From Podarcis raffonei (lineage: Eukaryota; Chordata; Lepidosauria; Squamata; Lacertidae), in contig NC_070616.1 in NCBI RefSeq assembly GCF_027172205.1, positions 13,630,001-13,694,000 on the forward strand: a stretch of 64,000 nucleotides of DNA, read 5' to 3'. This document shows positions 47,430 to 59,400 of the stretch, piece by piece. A program made the translations under genes and the position numbers. Within the stretch, counting starts at the first letter, position 1, and each line of letters opens with the position of its first letter. Under the pieces are notes generated by a model, which was not told the DNA's origin, ran no database searches, and worked only from the letters and a program-made list of their open reading frames with translations.

Positions 47430-50400
47430 AATAATAATGCCACTCTGGGCGGCATACATAAAAGGTAAAGGTAAAGGTACCCCTGCCCATACGGGCCAGT
47501 CTTGACAGACTCTAGGGTTGTGCGCCCATCTCACTCTAGAGGCGGGGGCCAGCGCTGTCCGGAGACACTTCCGGGTCACGTGGCCAGCGTGACAAAGCTG
47601 CATCTGGCGAGCCAGCGCAGCACACGGAAACACCGTTTGCCTTCCCGCCAGTAAGCGGTCCCTATTTATCTACTTGCACCCAGAGGTGCTTTCGAACTGC
47701 TAGGTTGGCAGGCGCTGGGACCAAGCAGCGGGAGCTCACCCCGCCGCGGGGATTCGAACCGCCGACCTTTTGATCAGCAAGCCCTAGGCGCTGAGGCTTT
47801 TACCCACAGCGCCACCCGCGTCCCTTGGGCGGCATACATAAAAAATGGCAAAAAATTAGACATTAAAAACTTCCCTTAACAGAGTTGTCTTCAGATGTCT
47901 TCTAAAAGTCAGACAGTTGTTTATTTCATCATCACCATCATCATTATTATTACTACTATTATTATATGCCTAGCGTCTCAAGCCTTGTTTCAGGGTCATG
48001 GATTAAAAGCTTCTTGCATGCACAGGTTAGGGAGAAGGTTCATTCCAACCCACCCCCCACCCCCGACTTCTTTTGCTTCTCTCACGCTCAGCCCTCTCTA
48101 CAATCACAGAAATGCCTCTTTAAAGTCAGAGAGCCGCTTCTCTCAAAGCAGAACCTGCCACTCAAACTCTTCCGGCTGGGTTAAATCCATTTGCTCTTAG
48201 CCACTTTCACAAATGCTCAACTTCATGGCTGCTGCATTTCAAGTCTTCTCAGCAGTTTCAGCAGAATTAATTTTTTAAAAAAGCATTCAGAATAGCATTT
48301 TTTAAGGGGTGAGAAGAGAAGGACAAATTTGGCACTTGAAGTCCTAAAATCACAGAATCGTAGAGTTGAAAGGGTCCCAAAGAAGTCATCTAGTCCAACC
48401 CCCTGCAATGAAGGAATATGCGGCTGTCCCATACGGGGATTTGAACCTGCAACCCACGCCAACTGAGCTATCCAGGCTGACCAAGGCTCACTTACTTCCC
48501 GTCGTCGTCTCCCAGCCCAAGTTCAAAGATCCGCTGGGCTCCAAGCTCTTCCAGCCTCTTGTCCACGTATTTCCCCATGGCGTTGAAATGCTCATAGGTC
48601 TTGTTCCCCAAGCCAAACACCTAAGAAGGCAACAACAACCGGAATCAGCTTGTTGGCCTTTCCTGAACCACTGGAAAAGGCGCATCTCTCTAGAGTTGGT
48701 AAAGATTCAAAGGATTTGGCTTTGTTTAGCAAAGAAAAACAACACCGCGAGAGGCGTTTTCTAAAAGTTGTGCGCAGGGTGGAGAAAGGAACTAGAGCCA
48801 CAGGTCTACAGGCAGTCGGTCTGGACCCACAGGTAGGTCCATGAGGATACCCTGGGGGAGGTTGCGTCAAAATCGTTGCCACCATGTTGAGCTCCAGCAA
48901 CTCTTCCCTGTAGGTCTTGCCCCAATGAGGCAGTTGGAGGGACTGAAGGTCCCCTGCCTCCCCACAGCTGCTTATGCCCCCTTCTCTCCTGGGTTTTTGG
49001 CAGGTGATCAGAGACTGCGCCTGTGCACAACCAATCTCTCCTCTGCTCTATTCATTCCTCTGCGTGTTTGGGGAGACCAGGTAGGAGGTGAGCGGGTCAC
49101 AGCAGGAGGGGGAGACGCCCTGGATTCTGCGGCAGCTTGCCTCATCTCTGTCTCCTGGTCCCCCTCCTCTCCTGCCTCTGAGTCTGAACCGCTCTCTGCC
49201 ACATTCTCTTCTTGCTCACTAAACCCTGTTGCCTCTTCTGCTTCTGACCCCTCCTCCTCCCAGTCTCCTTCTCCTTCTCCCTCTGACCACTCATCGTCAT
49301 CCCGCCACCAATCCCCAGGCTCTGACCCTTCTTCCCCTGGGGATTCCCTGGGGGTCCCCCAGCTGCTGCCTCCCCCACTCCTCTGAATCTAGCCAGTCCA
49401 TGACATCCACATTCTTCTGATGAGATGCTCATTTCGTTAGTTTCCATGAGAGCCACAATATGGCAAGAGCAGGGGGCGGGGAGCCTCTAAAAGGTTTAAC
49501 AGGGCTGGGTATGTTTCAATTCTAAAATCACTGAGGTTATTTGCCACTCAGAATTCAGACTCACTGGGAGAAGCTGTTGAATGGTTTATTTAAATATTGA
49601 GGTTCATTATTGTTTCACAAGATGTGGATCTCTTTAAAGGCCAGAGTAAATATCATGATCTAGTTTTACAGCTGTGAAGCAGTATAGCAGGTGCTGTTAA
49701 GTTGTGTTAATTAAGCTGTGTCAGCAATTGGGTATAGTATATAAAGCGCGTACCTCTCTCAGTACCCTGGTGAATGGGTCAGATTTAACGTAAGAGGAGT
49801 TTTTGTTTTTGTAATTAAAGCCAAGCAAAAGATATTTCTGCATTTCTTCATTGTTTCCTGAACATGTGGTCTCCCCAGCATACTTTCTGCAGCGCAATAA
49901 ATCTGCTAAATAGGAATCAACCCCACGAAAGATTTCAAAAAGACTGGAGCAAATTTATATATTATTTGAAAGAAAATTGTAAACACATGAAAACGTTTGG
50001 TAATGTGGAAAGAAGGAGCTAATTTACAAATGAGAGGGTGACTTTTAAAAGATCGTATAAGGTAAAGAAGTGATTACAGAAATGCGATAAATATGTTAAA
50101 GTTATAGGAAAGTCAGAAAGAGGGAGGGAAGGAGGTCGATGTTCTTTTTGAGTAATAATGTAAGCTTTGGATATGTACAATGAAATGAAATATGGAAAAC
50201 TCAATAAAAATCATGATTAAAAAAATAATAATCTGCTAAATACGCAACAGATGCAACTAGATTTTGAGGCAAAGAGCCTGAAATAGCCCCAATGCAGCTT
50301 CTTTTACACAAACACACATACCACTTACATATGTCAAACCTGAGCCCCGGAAAAAGAATGGCAGAGGGAGAAATAAAAATGCTCACTGCAAATTTGAGGC

Positions 50401-53400
50401 CGGAGAGGTCAGCGTCCGTTTCCTGCAGCCAATCGTAGAAATCCTGGGCGTTGTCTGTGGGATCCCCTTCTCCGTAAGTGGCCATACAGAAGACTGCTAG
50501 CGACTTATCGATCTCAGAGAGGCGGCTCAAGTCAGCCTGGGAATGAGAGTGGGGCAGCACGTAAGGAGACAGCTCCTGAGAATGTCAAGAGTTCCCCAGA
50601 AGAATCCCAAACACCCCTGGGCATGTGACCTTAAGCAACTATCTTCCTTTGGTTGGAAACGTTCTTTGGGACGAGCCAAGTATTTGTGTGCAAGGCAGAT
50701 GTTGAAAGCACATTATGTCACCCACTCATCCAACGTCTCCAATGTGAAGGGGAGGACAATGCTTAGGTTGCAAGAAGGCAAAGTTACACAAAGGAAGTAC
50801 TGAAGGAATTCAGGGAAGGCCTTGCTTGTGGGAAAAGCAGAGCAGGGCTTGTCCCTCATCACGTCAAGGACCCAAAAGGGCTGGATTTTGCAGAGAACAT
50901 ACCAGGTCGTACTCCTCTGGGTCGGCAGACATGCCCCGCATCCCATAACGATGGGCGTCTTTAGCAAGGCGGTTGGCAAATTCTTCACCAGTTCCCGTCT
51001 GAGATCCATAGAACACCACTATGTTTCTGCCCTGAGAAGGAAAGACAACTCAAGTCGGTTCAAAAACTCTGGGATCACTCATCACCAAAGGCCTGGTCCC
51101 AACCTCCGCCCCTTAAGTGTTTCTGAATTGGTCTATGCAAACTTGCTCTGCTCCACACTGGGGCAGCAGGAGAAATTGGTAAAACCCTCCCTGAACGGCA
51201 CCCATTTCAGACAGCAGGAAGGTACGGGGGAGAGTTTTGTGGGGGTTTGACGCAAATCGAGCCAAATTTGCACTTCCTGACCCAGTACACAGATTGGACC
51301 ACAGTTCCACATGCTCCTCTGAGTTTTGCAAGCTGGTCCTCAATTCAAGAAATGCATATTTTCAGAGTTTATTTGGGGGGGTGAGTGCAAAAATATTAGT
51401 ATTTTAGGGAGAAATGCATGCAGTATAAATTCTGGTGGGTTTTTTTTTATTAAACAACATTTATATACCACTTGATTGGCAGAGAGGTGCCATAGCTCAG
51501 AGGCAGAGTATCAGCTTTGCATGCAGAAAATCCTAGGTTCAATCCCTCCAGGTAAGGATGGGAAATATTCCCTGCTTGAAACCCCGGTGTTGTTGCCAGC
51601 CAGTGCAGGCAATACTGACCTAGACAGGCCAATGATCTGACTCTGTATAAGGCAGCTATCTTCCCATTCCAGCCCCTTCCTAAGAACCACAAGGAGTAGA
51701 ATCATCCTTAGGAACAGCTGGGGAAAGACTTCTGTCTGAAATCCTGGAGAGCAGCTGCTGCCACCCAGGAGCTAGACAGATCAATGGTCTGACTTGGGAC
51801 AAAGCTACTTCCTGCATTCCTAACCAGTATCACCATTCAGCTGGCTCAGCCACTCCATAGCAGAGGATCAAGGCTTGTGGACAATGTCTTAGGCAGCTTC
51901 CATTTCTAGCCCACTAGCTTAAAAGTATGACCATAATAAAAGCTGAACATACCGTCTTTTTCATTTTCTCAATGAAGCTGCCCTCATTTGTTGTCTTCTC
52001 TCTGGAGGAAAGAGAAATAGTGTTATTTTTAATATACATACATACATATATATACATATATATTTCTGATTTTCAGTTATATACATTTCAATAGTTTCAC
52101 AGTAATTTTAACATTTCAAAACTCGACTTCCTTCCTCCTCTTTCTGCGGCTCCTTAAATTCATTTTTATCATCAGCCCTCTGCTTCTGGAGTCACACTCT
52201 CTCAGGCTTCAACATCAGCAATGAAGGGGCAGCAATTCTGGCCTACCTTGCAGGGTCACTCTTAAGGATTACAAGAAAACAATACGCAAGGGCAGTTCCG
52301 ACACCATCAGCAGCGGTGACATTATTGCAGCTTTTGAATCCCCACTCCTTTTCCTCCAATGACCACCCTTTGAGGTGAGCTATGACTATTTAACTCAGAG
52401 GATTTGCATACCACAATTTAAAATCCCCCACCAGACACTGTCTGGGGCAGGAGGAGCTCAGGAGGGCACAATGAAACAGGATCAGCAAGAAGCAATAGAC
52501 AACACAATGGCATAGCTAAGAGAGTAGACGAAGAGGATCATGTGGAATGGGTAGAATATAAAAGTCAGAAATAAATCAAGTCCTAAGGTTATGCTGAGTG
52601 ATAATGACTATGCAAAGGACACCCAGAAAACCTTCATGGCCAAACAGGCATTTGAAGCAAAGTGTCACTGTTTAGCTCTTGACCCAGTCTCCTACTATAT
52701 CATTCCTGCTCACACAAAGAGCTATGCTTATAGGGTTCACAGTGGATTTCTTCCTGTTCAGAAAAGGACAACTGAAATGATCAAGAGGATGACTCCCTTA
52801 TGAGAAGTTGCAGCATTTGGGAGTAAGAGGTGACATGACAGACGTCTGTAAAATGATGCACAACTGGGAGAAAGGGGATAGGAAGAGGTTTGTCTCCCTC
52901 TCTCATAAAACTAGAACTCTTTGGCCATTCAATGAAGCTGAACATGGAAGATTCAGGACGGATAACAGAAAGTCCTTCTTTGCGCACCGAAGTGTTAATC
53001 TATGGAACTCACTTCCACAGGAAGGTATCAGTTTGGATGGCTTTAAAAGAGGATTGGACCAACTCACAGAGCAGGAGGCGGCTATCAGTGGCTACTGGCC
53101 ATGCTGGTTCTGCTCAGCCTTCACAGTCGGAGGCAGCAATAACAACAATAATAATTTATTATCTTTATCCTGCCCATCTGGCTGGGTTTCCCCAGCCACT
53201 CTGGGCAGCTCCCAATCAAATATTAAAAAAACAATACAGCATTAAACATTAAAAACGTCCCTAAAGAGGGCTGCCTTCAGATGTCTTTTAGAAGTAGGAT
53301 AGTTGTTTATCTCTTTGACATCTGATGGGAGGGCATTCCACAGGGCGGGTGCCACTACCGAGAAGGCTCTCCTCCTGGTTCCCTGTAGCTTTGCTTTTTG

Positions 53401-56400
53401 CAGTGAGGGAACCGCCAGAAGGCCCTCGGCGCTGGACCTCAGTGTCCGGGCTGAATGATGGGGGTGGAGACGCTCCTTCAGGTATACTGGACCGAGGCAA
53501 TGCTTCTGAATACAAGTTGCTGGAAGCCACAGGAGGGGAGAGGGCTCGTCTGCTCGAATTCTGCTTGCGGGTTTCCCCAATTGCATCTGGTTGGCCACTG
53601 TCAGAACAGGATGCCAGACTAGGTGGGCCACTGGCCCGATTCGGCAGCCTGTTCTCGTGTTCCCTGTTGCTCCAGAGGGCAGGAACAGGACCCACGGGGA
53701 ACCCATTGCAAGGGAGCAAGTTTTGGGTGAGCGTTCGGAAACACTTTGCAAGGGCGAAAGGCTTTTTGACAGTGGAACAGGCTGCTTTTCCTTTGCTGGA
53801 GAGACCGGGCTGCTACCTGCATTGCTTCTGGGGGTCCCACCAAACTCTGCAATTCTATGATTCTAGGGGGGGCTGTGTTGCAACCAGCACTGCAGATCGT
53901 GCACCCTGAGCAGGGGCTGGCTGGCCGGTCTCCAATGGCCCCCCCCCTTTCAATTCTGATGCCCCGCAGACGGGACTGTTGCGACAACAGACCTTGCCCT
54001 GGGGGGGGAGGCTGCCTCGCCAAGGCCTTTTAGCACAGCAGCCTTGGAGAGAGAGGCCAGGCTGTCTGGAGGGGGAAGAGGCAGACGTCCCCCTCCCCCC
54101 CCCAAAAAAAGGAAGAAGAAGAAGAAGAAGGGGAGTAGAGAGCCAAGCTCATTAGGCAGGCAAGCAAACAAGAGCTTCAAAAGAGTCCAGGAGGGTCCAA
54201 GGCCTGTGCTAGAGGAGGCTTTTGCAAGCAGCGCTTCCGGCGGTGAGCAACAAGGACAGCTCATCCGAGAGGGACGTCCAAATTGGCCTGAACGAAGCAC
54301 ACATCTGGATGTGGGAGGCGTGGGCCTCAAGAGGCGAAAGAGATGGAGATGTTTTTATTTTGCATGGGGGAGACACAGTGAGAGAGAGAGAGAGACAGGA
54401 GGAGGAGGAGCGAGTGAGAGGCCTAATTGGATCCCACAGGAGGCGAGGGTGCTTTTCAAAGGAGGAGGAGGAGAGGGGCTGGCTGTCTGCCTGCTCCTAA
54501 CAGCAGCCAAGAGCAGAGACATGGAATTGGTTCCTATTCCTGTTTCACAATAGGAGAAGAATGTGAGGCAGGCGGGGAAAGGAAAAGGGGGGGGGCGGAA
54601 TCAGCGTGGTTTGCCAGCTTTGGATTTCAAGCACAGCACAACACGCAAAGAGGCATTGCAGGGGGTTGGACTAGATGACCCTGGGCTCCCTTCTGATTCT
54701 ATTGTCCTTTGATTCTATGACACACACACACACACAGTCACTTTCTGCAGGGTCAGAGCTGGAGTGGGTGGGGCCAGGGGTGAGGGCGAAGCTTGGAGGG
54801 GATTTCAAAGGGGAGGGGAAGAGTCAGCGAGGGCCACACAGTGGCCGAGGCAAGCCAGTCAGATGGGCGGGGTACAAGTAATGAATTATTATTATTATTA
54901 TTATTAATTAAAACTGGCAACAGGCAGATGGGCAAGGCAGATAGACCAGAGCTTCATCTCAGGAGAGCCAGTGGGGGTGGAGTGTTTAAGAGTGCCAGAC
55001 TAGGACTTGGGAGAGACCAGGGTTCGAATCTCCACTCAGCCACGAAAGTCACCTTGGCAGCCAGTCACTGAGTCCCAGCCTAACCTACCTCATAGGGAGG
55101 AAAAGCCATGTGTGCGCCCTTCGGAGAAAAGGGTGAGATATAAACACAATAAATGAATAAAAGCAAAAATAAATGGGAGCTGTAGTAAAAAGAAGAAGGA
55201 TAAGACAGGATATTAACCCTGCAGATTCAGGGTAGATACAGATATAGATATAAAGCTACTCTTGAGGTACATTTCTCTCCTCCCATTTTACAGGAGGAGA
55301 TCTGCTGTTGCCAACAGTATAGCCATGGCCAGAGAATCTGTAAGCTGAAACCGTCAACAACACACCCCTTGTCTTTGCTGGTCCATCGTGGATCAGCATT
55401 TCACAGCACTCACATCAGAGAGCATGTGACCCCTTTGCCCTGGCATGCAAAGAAGACAGGACTGATTTATTCAGAACAGACAAACAACAGTGGAACTCCC
55501 TCCCACAGGAGAGAAGTGATGGCCACCAACGTGGGTGGCTTTAAAAGAGGACAAGACAAATTCGTGGAGGAGAGGGCCATCCAAGTCAACTAGCCATCAG
55601 TAGAGTCTCATGCTCTACTGACCAAGCTAGATTTTCTTGCTGCAGATTTAAAATCACCTTGATGTAAAATAAAAAAATCAAAAATATGTATCAGCCCACC
55701 CTGCCAGCCACCGCCAAAAGATTAAAAAAGAAAAGAGAACACTGCAAAATGTAATTTTTAAAAAGGAACTTTAGAAGCAGGTAAAGGGATTCCTTTGGAA
55801 ACCCCAGGTAAACACTCTTACTTGGGATAGCTATTCCTCTTAAATTTAATGGGTCCTTTTTCTAAGCAGGAAGTGCAGAGTTACACCAGAAATTGAATCT
55901 GCAGGCTCCTTGCACGGAAACTTTCTAAAACAGATTAAAACAGTCTTGCTAGTGAAGTCCACAGGAGACCCATGTAGCCACATACTCTCATAATTCATGA
56001 CTCGTACAATACTGACAGCTTTGGCTCAACTCTTCTGGTTTACAAAAACCGCCCTGGCTAGTTGTTCGGAAGAGACTATGACTTGCCCTCAAGCCCAATG
56101 GGTATCTGCAAGCATGAATCGGAAAAGAGATTCTCCTCTCGCCTTTGCCATCCTAACTGTGACAGCGGCTGCATAGCTGAATGCTTTTAAAAACTATCCG
56201 AGAATCCCTGCTGAATCAGATCCAGGGGCCCCTCTGGTCCAATATCCTGTTTCCCACACTATCCGGCCAAGACGCCTCTTCTGGGAATCGAACAGGCAGA
56301 GGCGGCAGTAGATCCCCGTTACATCTGGTCGTCAACGATAGACTGGTTTTGTAAATGGAGGTTCCACTCCTCTCGTGACTAATGATGACATTAAAGGATG

Positions 56401-59400
56401 AGACTATGGGTCCATCCAGATTTAGCCAATCAGGAAGCTCCCAAGCAGGGCAGAAGCCTCTCCCCATCTTGGTGCTCCCAAGAAACTGACAGATATACTG
56501 CCTCCCAACCTGGAGGCTTGATACGAGCCGGCATGGTAAATAATCTATTAAGGGAAGCTAACTATTCCAAACAAATAAACCAATGCTGAATATCGAGAAC
56601 CATGAATGAGTAAAAATGAGCAAAATAAGGGTTGGGTGGGGAAACACGATACTGACCCACCTTACAAGGCTGATGTCAGTGAACCTGCACAAAGAACAAT
56701 TATTTTTAATATAATTTCCTTAAATGTATATACCCTGCCTTTCCTCTGTTGCAGAACGCAGAGTGGCATATACAGGATTCCCAGATTTGGTGGCTAGTGG
56801 CCTCATGTGCCTCCAGACCTACAGATTTATTATTAGTCTGGAAAAGAGACTTATGGAGCCAGGTCAGAGCAATGGACCATCCAGCTTAGCCTGGACTTAC
56901 TCTGACTGGCAGCAGCTCTCCAGGATCTTTTAACTGGGGGTGCAGGGTGAGGCGTGTGTTGAACCAGGAGCCAGCATCCTGCCATGCACTGAGCCACAGG
57001 ACCCCTCCTCCTAATTTTGACACCTGGGCCTTCGAGAAAGAGCAGGCTAGCCCCTATGAAGTTTTGGGTGCTTTGGCAAACTGGAACACAAATCCTGGTG
57101 GTGTTGGACCTTGGGCCCATCTAGCTCAGTACTGCCTACACAGACTGGCAGCAAAGGATTCAGGCGAGGAACTCTTCCAGGCCTCCCCGGAGACGCCACT
57201 GAGGTTTCGACCTGGGACCTCCTGCATGCAAAGCAGAGGCTCTTTTCTGCCCTTCCCCAAAACGATGGGGGAAAGAAGAGAGAAAAAGGAAGAGGATTGA
57301 GCCATTCTTGCAACGCACCAGCCTCGCATGGCAGCATCCCTGCGAACTGCAGTGTGCGTTTCTCTCCACGGAGCTCCCCTCCGCCAGCCTCCAGGCAAGT
57401 TTTTGCATCCAAAACGGTTGGCTCAAGCAAGCTCGAGAAGAGCCAGCCTTGCATCCGAGGCGCAGAGCCACAAAACCTCCCGAAAGGGCACATCCGCTCA
57501 CTTACCTCCCCGGAGGACCCTCCTCGGGTGGAGACGAGTATGTGCAGCCCATGGCGGGTTCCGACCCTGTACTTTCATGCCAGCTGCAGGGAGCCAGGAG
57601 GGCTGAGCCGCGCTCCGCCGCGAGACAGGCACACACGCGAGGGGTCCCTCGCCCCCCTGAGCCCTCTCCCGGAGCTTAAAAAGCCAGTGGCCACAGCCCC
57701 CCTTTTGTTTAAGAGCGGAGCAGAGCTCTGCATACCAAGTCCCTGCAAAGAGACTGGCTCGATCCCACTGGGATTCGTGCCGGCTGCCTTTGCGAAAGTT
57801 ACCCGGAGGGTCCGGCACGAACCCAACTATACTCCCAACATCTGGCGGGAGCAGAAAGGAATGAGTGGCGGCGGGGGGGGGGAGAGAAACTCAAGAATGA
57901 AAACTCCCAGGGTCCCTTGCAACACTCCCCATCTCTCTAACCATTCAAGGGTTGAAGGGGGGGAGAGAGAGAGAGACGTCTCACGGAGTGAAACGCCCGT
58001 TGCCCTAACAACAGGTTTACATCACAGCGCTATTTCTTAATTAAATAATTAAAAGCATCTCTGTCACTTCCCCAGAGTTCTTGTCCCTGCAGGACCTTTT
58101 TCAGAACAAGACTCAAGGGGTGCGTGCAGAAGAAGCGAAGGGAGGGGAAAGTGTCCTAAAAGGTTAATCCTCTACCCCAAAACTTTCTTTAATAAAAAAA
58201 GTTGTTCCCCACGGCCAGCCTGCCCCATGGGCCTCGCTGTGGGGGAAATGCAGCACGCAGAAGCCACAGAATTAACACGCAGCGTATCTTGGCACAAGCT
58301 GGTTTGTATTATCCTGCTTTTGCACTGAAGGCAAGCTGCAGAGTCTGCGACAGAAGGAATGGCTGAACGCAGGGCTTCCAGACTAAGCAGCATCAACAAA
58401 TGATTTTAAAGAGTCACGGTTTCCCCCAAAGAATCCTGGCAGCCGCAGTTAACATAAGGACATAAGAAAAGTGTAGTGCTGATTAACGCCAAGGCTGCAG
58501 GTTGGATTCTCTTACGAGACAGCTGCTTATTCCTGCATTTCAGGGGGTTGGACTAGATGCTCCCCAGGAACCCCTCCAACTCTTATGATTCTATGACTTG
58601 AGCAATTGTTTGGGGAGTGGCGTGGGTCTAGTTTGCAAGGCAACCCCCGCCAGCCTAGGGCTCTCCAAATGTTTTGGGACTCTCGACTCCCACCATGCTG
58701 CTGTTGGAGAAACCATTGCTTCAGTTCTTGGACAGGCCTGGCCACCTGAGAAGCGATCGGTGAGGAAGGGAAGCCAGCGATCAGGGGCCAAGATTAGTGG
58801 CAGAAAAGAGATATTATTCACAGTCAAATGGAAGCAGGAATAAGTGAAATGACAGCAGACTTGGCTATGGTCAAACGAAGCAAAAGATGCATTTTCAACA
58901 AACTCCTTTAAACTCCCCAAAAGGTCATGCCTGGTCAGACCTCTGCCTGGGGGGAAAAGGGGGGCAAACTGTAAGTGTGAATAAACGCTTCCTCTGTTCC
59001 ATTTATTAAGAGAAGTTAATGCATTTTCCTCTAGTGAGGAGGAAGAAGAAAAGACAGCTGTTGATGTATAGAGAGCATCTGGAAAGGAGAGACTGAGGCC
59101 AACAGGCTGTGAGATAGAATTACAGAATCAGAGAGCTGAAAGGGGGCCGCCAAGGGGCATCTAGTCCAACTCCTTGCAATGCAGGAATCGCAGCTAAAAA
59201 ATCCCTGGCAGATGGCCATCCAGCCTCCGCTCAAAAAACGTGGAATGAAGAGAGTCCACCACCTTCTGAGGAATTCCATTCCACTGTCAAACAGCTCTTG
59301 CAGTCAGACTATCGAGTCAGAATCTCCTTTCATGTCATTTGAATGCATTGGTTTGGGTCCTCTCCTCCAGAGCAGGAGAAAACAAGCTTGCTCCATCTTC

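Noticed and set aside
49008-49456. Ser/Pro- and Glu/Arg-rich open frames
   Set aside because: They are translations of the purine-rich dispersed repeat, which recurs at 62982-63560 with the same blocks.
51487-51560. tRNA-Ala-like gene
   Set aside because: Has box A- and box B-like sequences but a degenerate cloverleaf and is continuous with a SINE body; many truncated relatives occur in the window.
57111-58040. 309-codon plus-strand open frame
   Set aside because: It lies opposite the CpG-rich block of POR intron 1, where stops are rare by composition, and starts inside an antisense SINE. No recognisable domain is seen, and several overlapping frames on both strands are equally open.
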